Source: Shewanella benthica KT99 (lineage in GTDB: Bacteria; Pseudomonadota; Gammaproteobacteria; Enterobacterales; Shewanellaceae). From it: a stretch of 64,000 bases of DNA. The notes beneath the pieces are model-generated. The model made no database searches and was not told the origin of the DNA. It was given only the letters and a program-made list of their open reading frames with translations. The stretch lies in contig NZ_ABIC01000016.1 in the NCBI RefSeq assembly GCF_000172075.1, positions 1 through 64,000 of the forward strand, in the 5' to 3' direction. The position numbers and the translations under genes were made by a program. The first letter of the stretch is position 1. Each line of letters begins with the position of its first letter. This document shows positions 11,501 through 21,483 of the stretch, piece by piece.

Positions 11501-12916
11501 ATGAAGTTTTCAAGGTTAGCTCTAGTGTCGTTGTTGGCATTGGGCTCTTTTACTGCACAGGCATCGAACCTGAGCTTCGAACAAGCCTGGAAGCAGCTGC
11601 TTACCGTCAGCGATAAACTACAGGCCAGCGCACAGGAAGTACGACGTGCCGAGGCCGAGCATGAAGCGGGGAAAGATCTCAACCTTCCCTCTATTAGTCT
11701 CAATGGCAGCTACACCAGATTAGAGCAGCCTATCGAGATGGATCTGAGGGATCTTAATCCTTTGGCATCTATGGATCACGCTGCGCTGCCACCTGCACTG
11801 GGTGGGGCCCTGGCAGCGATCCCTGGCACCATGTTTATTACTCCCTTTACCGAGCAAGATATCTTTCGCTCCAGCCTTCAGGCCATGTGGCCCATCTATA
11901 CTGGCGGTAAAATCACTGCGACCCAAGCCATTCATGCGGCGCATGTGACTGAGAAAGAGCAGCAGTTGCAACTGACCACCCGAGATCTCTTTATTCAACT
12001 GGTGGATCGTTATTACGGCGTAGCAGTGAGTCAAGCCATGGCCCGCACTAGAGGCGAGCTTGTGACCTCTCTTGAGGAACATGCAGAGCATGCGGTTAAG
12101 CTGGAAGAGCAAGGTCAGATAGCGAAGGTTGAGCGACTAAATGCTCAAGTTGCACTAGAGAATGCCAAGGTCAACTTTGCCCGCGCCAGGCGTCAGGCCG
12201 AGATGGCGGAAATAGCCCTGTCGCGCATGCTACATGAACGGGAAGTGACCCCTATCTCCGAGCTATTTATGCTCGATGATGCTCCCTCACTGCCCCGATT
12301 AAGTCAGCTAACTCTGGCACAACATCCGGCATTGAAGCTACTCGAGGCCAAAGAGGCTCAGGCACAGGGGCTGGTGGATGTTGAGAAAGGTCAGTATTTA
12401 CCGACGGTTTTTCTCTACGGTAACTACACACTCTATGAAGACGACAGTTTGTTTTCCAAGATGGAGCCGGACTGGATGTTAGGCGTGGGCGTTAAGATCC
12501 CCTTGTTGAGCAGGGATGGACGTAGCGGCAAAGTAGAGGCGGCTAAGAGTGCTCTGCTGCAAGCGCGTTATACCAAGGCGCAGACTCAGCAAGATCTCAG
12601 CTTGTTGCTGGAACAAAGCTATCGTCAACTGCTACAGGCTCAAGAAGAGGTACAGTCTTTAGACTTATCACTGAGTCTGGCAACAGAGAATAAACGTCTG
12701 CGGGATCTGGCCTTTCGTCAGGGATTATCCACTTCCATCGAGAAGGTAGACGCAGAGCTTAAGCTCACAGGTGTTGAGATGCAGCAACTGGGTGCCGAGT
12801 ACCGTTATGTTCAGGCTTATGCCCGTTTGATGGCAGTCAGTGGTCAACTGGATGAATTTTTAGGTCGCAGCAGTATTGAGACTAGCGCGATGCAGGAGAG
12901 TAAGAATGCAGGCTAA
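11501..12916 (+). CDS. TolC family outer membrane efflux protein
   Basis: Outer-membrane channel subunit of a tripartite exporter. The 471-aa product starts with a signal peptide (MKFSRLALVSLLALGSFTAQA) and has the two repeated helical-hairpin OEP domains; long coiled-coil helices with Ala/Gln/Glu-rich heptads are seen near residues 170-215 and 340-400. I chose ATG 11501, preceded by GAGGAAAGG, over an in-frame GTG at 11486. It is first in an operon with a fusion protein and two ABC-2 permeases; the stop lies 11 bases inside the next gene. Confidence 0.92.
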   Translation: MKFSRLALVSLLALGSFTAQASNLSFEQAWKQLLTVSDKLQASAQEVRRAEAEHEAGKDLNLPSISLNGSYTRLEQPIEMDLRDLNPLASMDHAALPPALGGALAAIPGTMFITPFTEQDIFRSSLQAMWPIYTGGKITATQAIHAAHVTEKEQQLQLTTRDLFIQLVDRYYGVAVSQAMARTRGELVTSLEEHAEHAVKLEEQGQIAKVERLNAQVALENAKVNFARARRQAEMAEIALSRMLHEREVTPISELFMLDDAPSLPRLSQLTLAQHPALKLLEAKEAQAQGLVDVEKGQYLPTVFLYGNYTLYEDDSLFSKMEPDWMLGVGVKIPLLSRDGRSGKVEAAKSALLQARYTKAQTQQDLSLLLEQSYRQLLQAQEEVQSLDLSLSLATENKRLRDLAFRQGLSTSIEKVDAELKLTGVEMQQLGAEYRYVQAYARLMAVSGQLDEFLGRSSIETSAMQESKNAG

Positions 12917-13877
12917 TCGTATAATCGCAGTGGTTGCCCTGGTGGGTTTAGTGGGGGCATTGGGCTATGGGCTTAAACTGGCCTATACCCCGAGAGTCGT
13001 CTATCTGCAGGGGCAGATAGAGGCGAGAGAATACAATATCTCCTCCAAGGTTCCCGGGCGTGTCGAGCAGGTACTGGTGAGACGTGGCGATAGGGTAGAG
13101 GTCGGCGATCTCTTGTTTGCCATCGACAGCCCAGAACTTCATGCCAAGTTGATGCAGGCGGAAGGCGGCAGAGATGCGGCTCAGGCGATGCAGTTAGAAG
13201 TCAATAGCGGCGCGCGTAAGCAGCAGGTAATGCTCTCTCGTGAGCAGTGGCTGAAAGCGAGGGCGGGAGCCACATTAGCCAAGACCACCTACGAGCGGGT
13301 AGAAAACCTGTTTGTCGAAGGCGTACTCGCTAGACAGAAACGTGATGAAGCCTTTACTCAGTATCAGGCGGCCAAATACACAGAGCAGGCAGCCTTAGCC
13401 ATGTATCAGATGGCTCAAGAGGGGGCGAGGGTAGAGACCAAGGCTGCCGCAGCGGGTAATACTCGTATGGCCGAAGGTGCAGTTGACGAAATCAATGCCA
13501 TCTTGGCAGATAGCCAGATGCGTGCACCTAAGTCCGGTGAGATAAGCGAAGTGTTACTGCAACCCGGTGAACTCGCTCCTAGCGGTTTCCCTGTGGTCAG
13601 CTTGATAGATATGCAAGATGCTTGGGCCGTATTTCAAGTCAGAGAAGATCAGCTTAAGTTGTTCTCTAAAGGGCAGAAGTTGATGCTGACTCTGCCGGCT
13701 CTCGAGCGTGAGTTCGAATTTACTGTGTCCCATATCAGTGTGATGGGTGATTTTGCGACTTGGCGTTCGACTGAGAGTGGTCATGATTTCGACATGCGTA
13801 CCTTCGAGGTGGAGCTGCGGCCTAATTCAGACATTAAAGATCTAAGGGTCGGCATGTCGGCGATTTTAACTCGTTAA
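12906..13877 (+). CDS. HlyD family periplasmic adaptor (membrane fusion protein)
   Basis: Periplasmic adaptor linking the inner-membrane permeases to the TolC-like channel. It has an N-terminal membrane anchor at about residues 5-23, a split biotinyl-lipoyl domain (ISSKVPGRVEQVLVRRGDRV and MRAPKSGEISEVLLQPGE), a coiled-coil hairpin between them and a beta-barrel domain after. ATG 12906 is preceded by AGGAG; a longer reading from 12876 is less likely because it lies wholly within the previous gene without a ribosome site. The pattern resembles E. coli YhiI/YbhG-type adaptors of ABC exporters. Confidence 0.92.
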   Translation: MQANRIIAVVALVGLVGALGYGLKLAYTPRVVYLQGQIEAREYNISSKVPGRVEQVLVRRGDRVEVGDLLFAIDSPELHAKLMQAEGGRDAAQAMQLEVNSGARKQQVMLSREQWLKARAGATLAKTTYERVENLFVEGVLARQKRDEAFTQYQAAKYTEQAALAMYQMAQEGARVETKAAAAGNTRMAEGAVDEINAILADSQMRAPKSGEISEVLLQPGELAPSGFPVVSLIDMQDAWAVFQVREDQLKLFSKGQKLMLTLPALEREFEFTVSHISVMGDFATWRSTESGHDFDMRTFEVELRPNSDIKDLRVGMSAILTR

Positions 13878-13890
13878 GCCTGAGATTATC

Positions 13891-15090
13891 ATGAACAGCT
13901 TAGTGGCCCTTATTCGTCGTGAGATCCAGGAACTGTGGAACTCGCCCTGGCAGCTCGCCCTAGTTAGCTATATCCCCATCTTGAGCATACTCTGTTTATG
14001 GTGGCTGTTCAGTGCGGGATTACCGAGACAGTTACCTGTGGCCGTAGTCGATTCAGACCATAGCCAATTGAGCCGTATGTTAACGCGTAAATTGCAGGCC
14101 AACCCAGTTGTCGCTCCGCAGAATTTTGTCGACTTATCCTCGGCAGTAACCGCCATGAAACAGTCCCAAGTATATGGCATCGTGGTGCTTCCCTATGGGC
14201 TGCAACGGGATCTTATAACGGGTCATAGTCCGGTCATTGATGTTCGCTATAACAGTCAGTTCTTGCTGGTGGGTAAACTCTTATCCAGCCAGATTCAACT
14301 CACATTAGGCTCGGGACTTCTCGAGGTCGCAGGCGTTAAACAACTGCTTCAAGGCGTGCCTAAGTCTCAGGTCGCATCGCATTTGAGTCCGGTGACCAGC
14401 CAGACCACGGCACTGTTTAATCGCAATAATAACTATGTGAGTTTCCTTGTGCCACCTGTGCTAGTTGCCCTTTGGCAATTACTGGCCATGCTCACTTTTT
14501 CCAACAGCTTAAGTCGGGAGTTAACCCCTGAAGGGTGCTTCGCTGCAGAGAGCGGTATCTGGCCCAGAGTGTGGGCCAAGATTGCCGTGTTTACGCCGAT
14601 TTTACTCATGCACGGTGGCTTCATTCTGGCCCTGCTATATCAGTATTTGGCCCTGCCAGTGGCGGGAAGTTTATCCTTATTAATTTTGGCGCAACTGGCA
14701 ATGTTATTGGCGGTCTGGCTGCTGGTCTTGCTGGTCTTTTTCATCATGCGAGACAGTGCCCGTATGGTGAGTTTCGGTACCGCATTATTCGCGCCGGCAT
14801 TTGCGTTTATGGGGATCACATTTCCCGTGCATGAGATGCCCATGCTCGCCCAGTGGTGGCGTCTAATTATGCCGTCCAGTCACTATGTGGACTCACATAT
14901 CAGCATCGTCAGTTATGGTGTGGGTTGGGAGACTATTGCCCTGCAGCTTACTAGTTATTGGGGCTTCCTATGCATAATACCGGTACTTTTTTGGCTATCA
15001 CGCCGCATTGAAAAAGCCGCGGACGCCGAGTCCAATCGGCAGGTGATAGACGCAGATCTAGCATCGAAAAACTCAGTGGCGGATCTGTGA
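13891..15090 (+). CDS. ABC-2 type transporter permease
   Basis: Membrane subunit of an ABC-2 exporter. The 399-aa product has an N-terminal helix at about residues 21-43, a large periplasmic domain to about 180, and five further helices in the C-terminal half, with the NNNYVSFLVPPVLVALWQ segment marking the ABC-2 core. It belongs with the adaptor 13 bases upstream and the second permease that overlaps its stop. No ATP-binding subunit is encoded in this operon, which is unusual, since E. coli YhhJ/YbhS/YbhR-type permeases sit beside an ATPase gene. Confidence 0.9.
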   Translation: MNSLVALIRREIQELWNSPWQLALVSYIPILSILCLWWLFSAGLPRQLPVAVVDSDHSQLSRMLTRKLQANPVVAPQNFVDLSSAVTAMKQSQVYGIVVLPYGLQRDLITGHSPVIDVRYNSQFLLVGKLLSSQIQLTLGSGLLEVAGVKQLLQGVPKSQVASHLSPVTSQTTALFNRNNNYVSFLVPPVLVALWQLLAMLTFSNSLSRELTPEGCFAAESGIWPRVWAKIAVFTPILLMHGGFILALLYQYLALPVAGSLSLLILAQLAMLLAVWLLVLLVFFIMRDSARMVSFGTALFAPAFAFMGITFPVHEMPMLAQWWRLIMPSSHYVDSHISIVSYGVGWETIALQLTSYWGFLCIIPVLFWLSRRIEKAADAESNRQVIDADLASKNSVADL

Positions 15091-16253
15091 TGAGTAATAA
15101 AATAATGAGTTTTTGGCAGCTGGTATCAGCCGAGTTAAAGGCAATAGTGGCAGATAAGGCCATCGCAGTGACCCTATTTGGTGGTGTGCTGTTTTATTCG
15201 GTTTTATACCCCTTACCTTACCTGCATCAGGTGCCGACCGAGCAACAGCTGGTGGTGGTGGATCTGGACCGTTCCTCATTGAGCCGCCGTCTGATCCGTC
15301 ACGCGGATGCCAGTGCGAAAATCAGTGTTATCGGCCAGGTGACCAGTATCAGTCAAGCTCAGAGCTGGATAGAATCCGGCCGCGCTCATGGCCTGCTGGT
15401 CATTCCCGAAGGCTTCAGGCGAGATCTATTATTGGGCAAGGGGGTAACCTTAAGCTATGGCGGTGATGCCAGCTACTTCCTTATTTATTCCGCGGTTGCT
15501 GAGGGCCTAGTTACGGTTGGCATGGATGCGGGTAAACAAGTCCAACTGCTGGGCATGCTGGCTAAAGGTGTGGCGCCTAAACAAGCGGATTTAAGCCTAA
15601 ACTCGGTGAAGATCAACAGTGTGCCGGCGTTTAACCCTAGCCTGGGATATACCCCCTATGTGGTGCCTGGACTCTTTTTGTTGATCTTGCATCAAACCTT
15701 ACTGATAGGTACCGGGATCTTAGGTGCCGGCCAATGGCGCAGAAAGGGTTATTGGCGAGAGGTTTCACCTCTACAACTCGTCTGTGGTCGCATCTCGGCA
15801 TTCATGTTGATCTACCTGTTTTTTAGCAGCTTTTATGTCGGTTTCTGTTTTTACTGGTATCAGGTCAGCGTGCAGGCAAGCCTTACTCTGGTGGCCCTGT
15901 GGATGTTACCGTTTCTATTGGCAACCAGCGCTGCTGGTATCGCCTTGAGTAGCTTGTTTGTCCGCCGGGATCTACCGACTCAAGTCTTGTTGTTGGTCTC
16001 TATGCCCATCATGTTCGTCTCAGGCTTCGTCTGGCCATTGGCGCTTATCCCTGAGCCTCTGATTTGGCTGTCTCAGGTGATCCCTGCCGTCCCCGCTATT
16101 ATGGGGATGTTAGAGCTTAATCAGATGGGGGCGTCTTGGACTAGTGTCATGCCTAAATGGCTACAACTTTGGGCCTTGTTCGCAATCTTCTTTGTGCTGG
16201 CTTGGTATGGCGTCACACGAAGGCTAAAACCAGCAGTTGATGAGACGAGCTAG
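15090..16253 (+). CDS. ABC-2 type transporter permease
   Basis: Second permease of the exporter, homologous in layout to its neighbour: N-terminal helix near residues 26-46, periplasmic domain, then five or six helices (for example VPGLFLLILHQTLLIGTGIL). I chose ATG 15090, which overlaps the previous stop by one base (TGATG); GTG at 15087 in the same frame is an alternative. The pair probably forms a heterodimer. The operon ends here, facing the convergent lipoprotein gene 64 bases away. Substrate unknown. Confidence 0.9.
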   Translation: MSNKIMSFWQLVSAELKAIVADKAIAVTLFGGVLFYSVLYPLPYLHQVPTEQQLVVVDLDRSSLSRRLIRHADASAKISVIGQVTSISQAQSWIESGRAHGLLVIPEGFRRDLLLGKGVTLSYGGDASYFLIYSAVAEGLVTVGMDAGKQVQLLGMLAKGVAPKQADLSLNSVKINSVPAFNPSLGYTPYVVPGLFLLILHQTLLIGTGILGAGQWRRKGYWREVSPLQLVCGRISAFMLIYLFFSSFYVGFCFYWYQVSVQASLTLVALWMLPFLLATSAAGIALSSLFVRRDLPTQVLLLVSMPIMFVSGFVWPLALIPEPLIWLSQVIPAVPAIMGMLELNQMGASWTSVMPKWLQLWALFAIFFVLAWYGVTRRLKPAVDETS

Positions 16254-16316
16254 TTCTTAATCAGATTCATGTTAGGAACAGTTATATTACTGTCTATGCC
16301 CAGTCTGGTTCCAGCC

Positions 16317-18881
16317 CTATGTCCCAGTAAGGGTGACAGAAAGACCTAGGCTGGATTTTATCTGTTTAGGCGTGGTGACATAGATACTGATGTTACTCGT
16401 CTTCGGCGCCTCTCCGACACTGGCTGGATCTATGTCATTGGTTATTATAAATCCAGTCGTTGTCCCGCCATTTCGGCTGGTGTTAAGTACTGCAAAAGCA
16501 TCGAAGTTAAGCTCTCCGGATGAAGCCGTTACCGTTACTTGGGAGTCGGCTGGCATTATCTGGTAGGCGCTGTCATAGAACTGCACAGAAAATTGTGATG
16601 ATTGGCCCGGAGCGATATCGGTCAATGAAACGATAGGATCTGTTTCTTTACCTGAATCATCTGAGATGAGCTTACCATCTTGCCAGAGGGTGAAATCTGC
16701 ATGAGATCCTGACATGGTCATCACTAGGGCCTTACGGATATAGGTCTGGTTGGCTTGATCTATGCCGCAGAGATTACCTTCGCATTGTGGGCCATTAAAC
16801 TTGCCATCAGGTCCCAGATAACTAGTACTACTTTCAGTGTTAAAGTACTTCTCACCTTCACTATGCTGACCTGTTTCATCGTCATCGCGAAAAGCATCAC
16901 CTAGATCGCTAAAGCCATTAGGCATATAGGCTTCAATGTCCATTCCGTTGCCGCTACAGGCGATAGGAGCTCCTGATGAGTTCAAGCATGCATCAACGGC
17001 AATTCCATCAGCATCATCGAAGATATTATTGCCGTTAGTATCGAAGAAAGTTTCATGACCGAGTGCGTAGGCGAGAATTGTGATTCTGTGGTTCGGTACT
17101 CGAGGGCTTGTCGAAGTCCACTCGACACTACAGGACCCATTTACGGTTGAGCAGTTCGGGACTATTTGACCGCCTTCGGCGGTAAAGTTGATGCTGGTGT
17201 CATCGGGTGCCGGGTTACCGAAGCTGTCTGATGCGTAAGCTGTAATAGTGGACTTCTCACCATTGAATTGATCGGCTTCGGGGTTTAATGCTGAAGCCGA
17301 CAGGCTAAAGCCAAGTTGCTGAGGCAGGCCTGTGTTTACGGTTAATTGCTCCGATTGACTGGTAATGGTTTCACCTGTGTCGGAATCGGTCGCTGAGGCA
17401 AGAACTCGTACCGGTGTTGGCACTGTACCCGATTGCACGCGAACACTGGCTAACCCTTCAGAGTTAGTAAAGCTGCTAGCGGTATCTTTAGTGGTACCTT
17501 GCCCGTTAGAGAAGCTTAAGCCACCGACGAGAGTATCGAGAGAAAATGATACCTGCTGCTGGGCTATGGGTTGTCCATCTGAACCTGTGACCTTAAAGGT
17601 CACCAATGAAGATTCTGTGTTGCCAGTACCGCCAGCATCCTTGATACGGATCACCTTAGGCTCAGCCGACTCAAAACTGAGACTTGCCAATGCTTGGCTT
17701 TCCAGAATGAAGGCAAGCTTAGCGGTTAATGTTAGATTTCCTGATTGGGTGGTTGCTACGATTTGATCGTTGCGCCGACTGTTACCGCTACAGCTGGTGT
17801 TTTGGAAAGTGGAATTGGCCTGGCCTGAAAGTGTGGTGACTGGTGTATCCAGACTAGCGTTGTTACCCAATACACAATCTGAGCTAAAGCTGATTGAAGC
17901 AGGAGTCTGCACTCGGGTGATAGTACCGTCATCTGCTTGGCTGATCAGCGTTGCCGTGATACCGAAACTTCCGCCTGCACTTATAATGTACTGACTTTCA
18001 ACTTCACCTTCAACTCGAGTGAGAGAGGTCCCTAAAACACCTGATACAAAGTTATTACTGCTATCGAAATGACCTAACTTAAGTATACCTTCACCACCGA
18101 TAGCATCGGCTGAAAGGACCTCATACAGGCTATTAGTCTGGTAATTTTGTTCTTGATAGTCTAGCGATACATTGAGGCTGGCTGCGCCAAGGTCACTGGT
18201 GCTTGGGGTATAATTTACCTGAGCGATGCCATAGTCACCTGTTAGTGCGCTATTAGGTAGTAAACTTGCGTTACCCGCGGTGAATATAACTTTTAAGCCT
18301 TTAATGCCTTGACTCGACGAGTCTAAAAATTGTGCCTGTAGTTGTACTGTCTCATCGACTTTGAACTGAGTGACTATCACTGCTCCATTGATGATGCTGG
18401 CGCTGATCTTAGGCGTCTCTTCATCTGGAGTCATACTCGTGCTGGTAAATTCGTAGTTCCTGCTAGCCGAAAGGATATTGTTCTCGGCGGCTCCGGTATC
18501 GAATTGAGCCGTTAAGATTCCCGCACCTAAGAATAGACCAGGATTACTGAGTATGACTCGAGCTATACCACTGGAATCTGTCAATTTAGTCGCTGGAGTC
18601 AAAGTGCCAAAGGTGGCACCGAAACTGATTAAGCCGCCGCTGCTATTCCTGCCACCTTGAGTGAGTTTTGCCACAGCGCAGATGCTGGCATTACTGACAA
18701 AACTCAAGTCGCTGGTCGCCTCGGCACATTGGCCATCGACAAGGGTTTTATAACTCAGGGAGAGAGCGAACTCTCCGGTGCTGCCGCTGTTATCGCCACT
18801 GTCATCGGATGGGCCATTACAACCTCCGATAAACAATAAGGCAAGCAGGGTGAATAGCGCAGCAGGTTTTATCAGTCGCAT
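16317..18881 (-). CDS. Ig-like repeat lipoprotein (invasin/Big_1-like)
   Basis: Large surface or periplasmic lipoprotein of unknown role. From ATG 18881 it begins MRLIKPAALFTLLALLFIGG followed by the lipidated Cys (lipobox IGGC). After an Asp/Ser-rich linker come several beta-rich units with the 'G.A...F.......G....VT...G.A' pattern of bacterial Ig-like group 1 domains, at about residues 50-130, 160-250, 405-510 and 520-620. A DTNGNNIFDDADG loop near 615 looks like a calcium-binding type 3 repeat. A start three codons upstream (18890) is possible. It is transcribed toward the exporter operon and has its own promoter region before yjgA's end. Confidence 0.82.
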   Translation of the reverse strand: MRLIKPAALFTLLALLFIGGCNGPSDDSGDNSGSTGEFALSLSYKTLVDGQCAEATSDLSFVSNASICAVAKLTQGGRNSSGGLISFGATFGTLTPATKLTDSSGIARVILSNPGLFLGAGILTAQFDTGAAENNILSASRNYEFTSTSMTPDEETPKISASIINGAVIVTQFKVDETVQLQAQFLDSSSQGIKGLKVIFTAGNASLLPNSALTGDYGIAQVNYTPSTSDLGAASLNVSLDYQEQNYQTNSLYEVLSADAIGGEGILKLGHFDSSNNFVSGVLGTSLTRVEGEVESQYIISAGGSFGITATLISQADDGTITRVQTPASISFSSDCVLGNNASLDTPVTTLSGQANSTFQNTSCSGNSRRNDQIVATTQSGNLTLTAKLAFILESQALASLSFESAEPKVIRIKDAGGTGNTESSLVTFKVTGSDGQPIAQQQVSFSLDTLVGGLSFSNGQGTTKDTASSFTNSEGLASVRVQSGTVPTPVRVLASATDSDTGETITSQSEQLTVNTGLPQQLGFSLSASALNPEADQFNGEKSTITAYASDSFGNPAPDDTSINFTAEGGQIVPNCSTVNGSCSVEWTSTSPRVPNHRITILAYALGHETFFDTNGNNIFDDADGIAVDACLNSSGAPIACSGNGMDIEAYMPNGFSDLGDAFRDDDETGQHSEGEKYFNTESSTSYLGPDGKFNGPQCEGNLCGIDQANQTYIRKALVMTMSGSHADFTLWQDGKLISDDSGKETDPIVSLTDIAPGQSSQFSVQFYDSAYQIMPADSQVTVTASSGELNFDAFAVLNTSRNGGTTTGFIITNDIDPASVGEAPKTSNISIYVTTPKQIKSSLGLSVTLTGT

Positions 18882-18957
18882 AAGCAACATCCTTGTGAAA
18901 TTAAAATAGTCGAAAATTTATAGGGCGGATATATCTTTATCGATATTTTACGCCAGG

Positions 18958-19497
18958 CTATTCAGCAAGTTCGCTGCGAATATATTTAACTAACTCTATT
19001 GCTGACTTAGATGCATCATCAGGCTTTTTTGTGAGCTCTTTTTTAGACTGGCGTACGAGTTGGCGCAGCTTCTGTCTTTCTAAGTCTGGATATTTTTCGA
19101 TGAGGGCCTGCACCGCACTGTCCCCTTCGCTTAGAAGCTGATCTTTAATTTTTTCAGCAACATTTTGCTTAGCACTCTCATTACTGTTCTGGTTTAACAC
19201 ATTTTTCATCTTGAGTTGCAGCTCTTCGATGTCGACATAACGCATTAACTTACCAATAAATTGCAGCTGACGACGGTAAGCCTCAGTATTTATTTTTATG
19301 ATCTTAGTTTTTAATACGTTGTCATATAACATCTCATCAAGTTCCAATCTGTCGATCTGAGTTTTGCTCAGCGCAACGATTTTCTTTCCTAGCTCTTGAT
19401 ATATCGCAATTTCACGTTTGGTTTCTGCTCTACTGGCATAATCTTCATCATGGTCGAAGGGCTGTTTAAAGTGTTCTGAATCACCGACTACTTTCAT
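18958..19497 (-). CDS. darP: Ribosome-associated protein DarP/YjgA (DUF615)
   Basis: Dual-action ribosomal maturation factor of the 50S subunit in E. coli. The product from ATG 19497 is 179 aa, begins MKVVGDSEHFKQ and contains the family's acidic start (DHDEDYASRAETKRE) and basic helical body with ELVKYIRSE at the end. AGGAGAGAG lies 8-10 bases upstream of this ATG; a further in-frame ATG at 19542 lacks support. It is divergent from pmbA, as in E. coli and most gammaproteobacteria. Confidence 0.92.
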   Translation of the reverse strand: MKVVGDSEHFKQPFDHDEDYASRAETKREIAIYQELGKKIVALSKTQIDRLELDEMLYDNVLKTKIIKINTEAYRRQLQFIGKLMRYVDIEELQLKMKNVLNQNSNESAKQNVAEKIKDQLLSEGDSAVQALIEKYPDLERQKLRQLVRQSKKELTKKPDDASKSAIELVKYIRSELAE

Positions 19498-19637
19498 ATA
19501 TAAATATCTCTCTCCTAAACTGAGGTAATAATAACATTGCATGAGAAAATCGCCTATCGGCGAGGCAAGTTATTTAATGTACTTGGGTATTGGGTTTGTT
19601 ATGCTATCAAGATCCCTGATAACAAAAGAGCAGATTT

Positions 19638-20978
19638 GTGACGACACCTAGCATTGACACCGAATTAGATTCATTAAAAGACGCTGTATCTATGGCACTC
19701 GAGTATGCCAAGCAACTCGGTACATCGGGTGCAGAAGTTGCTATCAGTAAACAACAAGGGTTATCCGTATCGACTCGAATGAAAGAGGTTGAAACGGTTG
19801 AGTTTAATAAAGATGGCGCGTTAGGTATCACCTTGTTTCGTGATGGCTGTAAAGGCAGCTCATCGACCTCAGATTTGAGCCCAGAAGCGATAAAAGAAGC
19901 GGTCAAGGCTGCCAATGGTATTGCAAAGTTTACCTCATCGGATCCTTACAATGGACTAGCCGAAGCCGAACTCATGGCAAAGGACTTTCCTGATCTAGAC
20001 TTGTATCATCCTCAAGAAGTCACTCCAGAAGAGTTAATTGAGTTAGCAGCGCGTGCAGAAGAAGCTGCATTGGATGTCGATAGCCGGATCACAAATTCTG
20101 ATGGGGCCAGTGCTAATGCCCACACAGGTATAAAAGTTTACGGCAACAGCCACGGATTTTTACATGGCTATTCCAGTTCTCGTTACAGCCTAAGCTGCGT
20201 GGTTATCGGTGAGACTGATGGCAATATGCAGCGTGATTATGATTACACTATCGCTCGAAAATTGAGTGAGTTGCTATCACCGGAAGAGGTGGGACGCAAG
20301 GCATCGGAGAAGACGTTAGGTCGTCTTGGTGGACGTAAAATTGCTACCACTGAGTTGCCGGTATTGTTTGCTCCTGAAATCGCCACCGGACTCATGGGTC
20401 ATTTAGTGGGCGCTATCAGCGGCGGTAGCCTCTACCGCAAGTCGAGCTTCCTCCTCGACTCCATCGATACTAAGATATTCCCTGATTGGTTTAGCATCGA
20501 TGAGCAGCCGCATATGGTCGGCGGCTTAGCGAGTGCTAGCTATGACAGTGAAGGCGTTGCGACTCAAGACCGCGCTATTATTCAGGACGGGGTGCTCTCT
20601 ACCTATCTGTTAACCAGTTATTCGGCTCGAAAACTGGGCCTGAAGAATACCGGACATGCGGGTGGTATATACAACTGGACACTCTCTCATACAGGGCAAA
20701 CCTTCGATGAGCTAGTGAAAGAGATGGGCACGGGTCTTATCGTGACCGAGGTCATGGGCCAAGGTGTCAATGCCGTGACTGGTGATTATTCTCGCGGTGC
20801 GGCGGGCTTCTATGTCGAAAACGGCGTGGTCCTCTATCCTGTAGAAGAGATCACCATAGCGGGCAATCTCAAAGACATGTTTCAGAATATCGTTGCAGTG
20901 AGTAAAGATCGCGATCTGAGATCTTCGATCCGTACCGGTGGCATCTTGCTCAGCGATATGAAGATCGCTGGTAATTAG
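19638..20978 (+). CDS. pmbA: Metalloprotease PmbA (TldE)
   Basis: Non-catalytic partner of TldD in the TldD/E zinc protease. The 446-aa product matches the family length and lacks the HExxxH zinc motif that TldD has, showing [20 protein letters not shown] at the equivalent position. The C-terminal [24 protein letters not shown] block is typical. It starts with GTG at 19638. The gene is separated from tldD by 8.3 kb with the exporter and lipoprotein genes in between. Confidence 0.96.
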   Translation: MTTPSIDTELDSLKDAVSMALEYAKQLGTSGAEVAISKQQGLSVSTRMKEVETVEFNKDGALGITLFRDGCKGSSSTSDLSPEAIKEAVKAANGIAKFTSSDPYNGLAEAELMAKDFPDLDLYHPQEVTPEELIELAARAEEAALDVDSRITNSDGASANAHTGIKVYGNSHGFLHGYSSSRYSLSCVVIGETDGNMQRDYDYTIARKLSELLSPEEVGRKASEKTLGRLGGRKIATTELPVLFAPEIATGLMGHLVGAISGGSLYRKSSFLLDSIDTKIFPDWFSIDEQPHMVGGLASASYDSEGVATQDRAIIQDGVLSTYLLTSYSARKLGLKNTGHAGGIYNWTLSHTGQTFDELVKEMGTGLIVTEVMGQGVNAVTGDYSRGAAGFYVENGVVLYPVEEITIAGNLKDMFQNIVAVSKDRDLRSSIRTGGILLSDMKIAGN

Positions 20979-20992
20979 GTTTCTAACCTTCC

Positions 20993-21040
20993 AGGTTCCT
21001 AGAATCTAGGTTTTAGGAACTAGGTTTTAGGAACTAGGAT
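20993..21040. repeat. CTAGAATCTAG-type repeat and 14-bp tandem after pmbA
   Basis: After GGTTCCTAGAATCTAGG, the unit CTAGGTTTTAGGAA occurs twice in tandem at 21006-21019 and 21020-21033 with a third partial copy. The same CCTAGAATCTAG core recurs at 22935 and 24063, each time in a gap of the arsenic island. Confidence 0.7.
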
Positions 21041-21108
21041 TTTCTTGAATTCTTGAGGGCTCAAGATAGAGCCAAGAAAGCCATAAAGTAGAAGTGCAAC
21101 TAAACACA

Positions 21109-21140
21109 TGTCATTCCGGCATGCCTTTGGCCGGAATACT
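21109..21140. repeat. REP-like palindrome, copy 1
   Basis: CATTCCGGCATGC followed by TTTGGCCGGAATA forms an imperfect hairpin. A second copy with CATTCCCGC and GCGGGAATCC arms is at 25722-25753. Such GTCATTCC...GGAATCC palindromes are common dispersed elements in gammaproteobacteria. Confidence 0.6.
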
Positions 21141-21370
21141 GCTCGACTACTTGAAAGACTGTTAGCTTGAAGAAAAAGTTGCCTTACCGCCTACCGCCTT
21201 ATAGCTTCTTTATCGCTTCTCCCTAGGCTTACTGTCCAGAGCTGAGTCTCATCCCCCCGCCATGCCATGAACTACTTAGATCCCAAGGATAACCGACGCA
21301 CTTCTTATTCCTAAATTATCAAATTCCTCACTTATTTAGAGTAACTTACCTATTGAACATATGGATAAAC

Positions 21371-21394
21371 AGATATATGATTCGTCGTATATTT
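21371..21394. promoter_or_regulatory. Possible ArsR operator
   Basis: The imperfect dyad ATATATGATTCGTCGTATAT lies about 90 bases before the arsR start, in the AT-rich promoter region; two CATATG sites flank it. ArsR operators are often dyads of this size. Assignment is by position and symmetry only. Confidence 0.3.
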
Positions 21395-21483
21395 GTTTTG
21401 GCATATGTCTTTCTTTTTTATCGAATGCTCAGGTATTGTGAACCTGAGGTTATATGTCGAATACAAGCTTGTATGGAGTAAAC

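Larger units (their letters stand above)
21041..21453. other. pmbA-arsR intergenic region
   Basis: About 400 bases without a recognisable gene. It holds a REP-like palindrome at 21109-21140, a short CTTACCGCCTACCGCCTTA repeat near 21183 that resembles the heptamer repeat at 60373, and an AT-rich stretch from 21300 that should carry the ars promoter. Confidence 0.5.
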
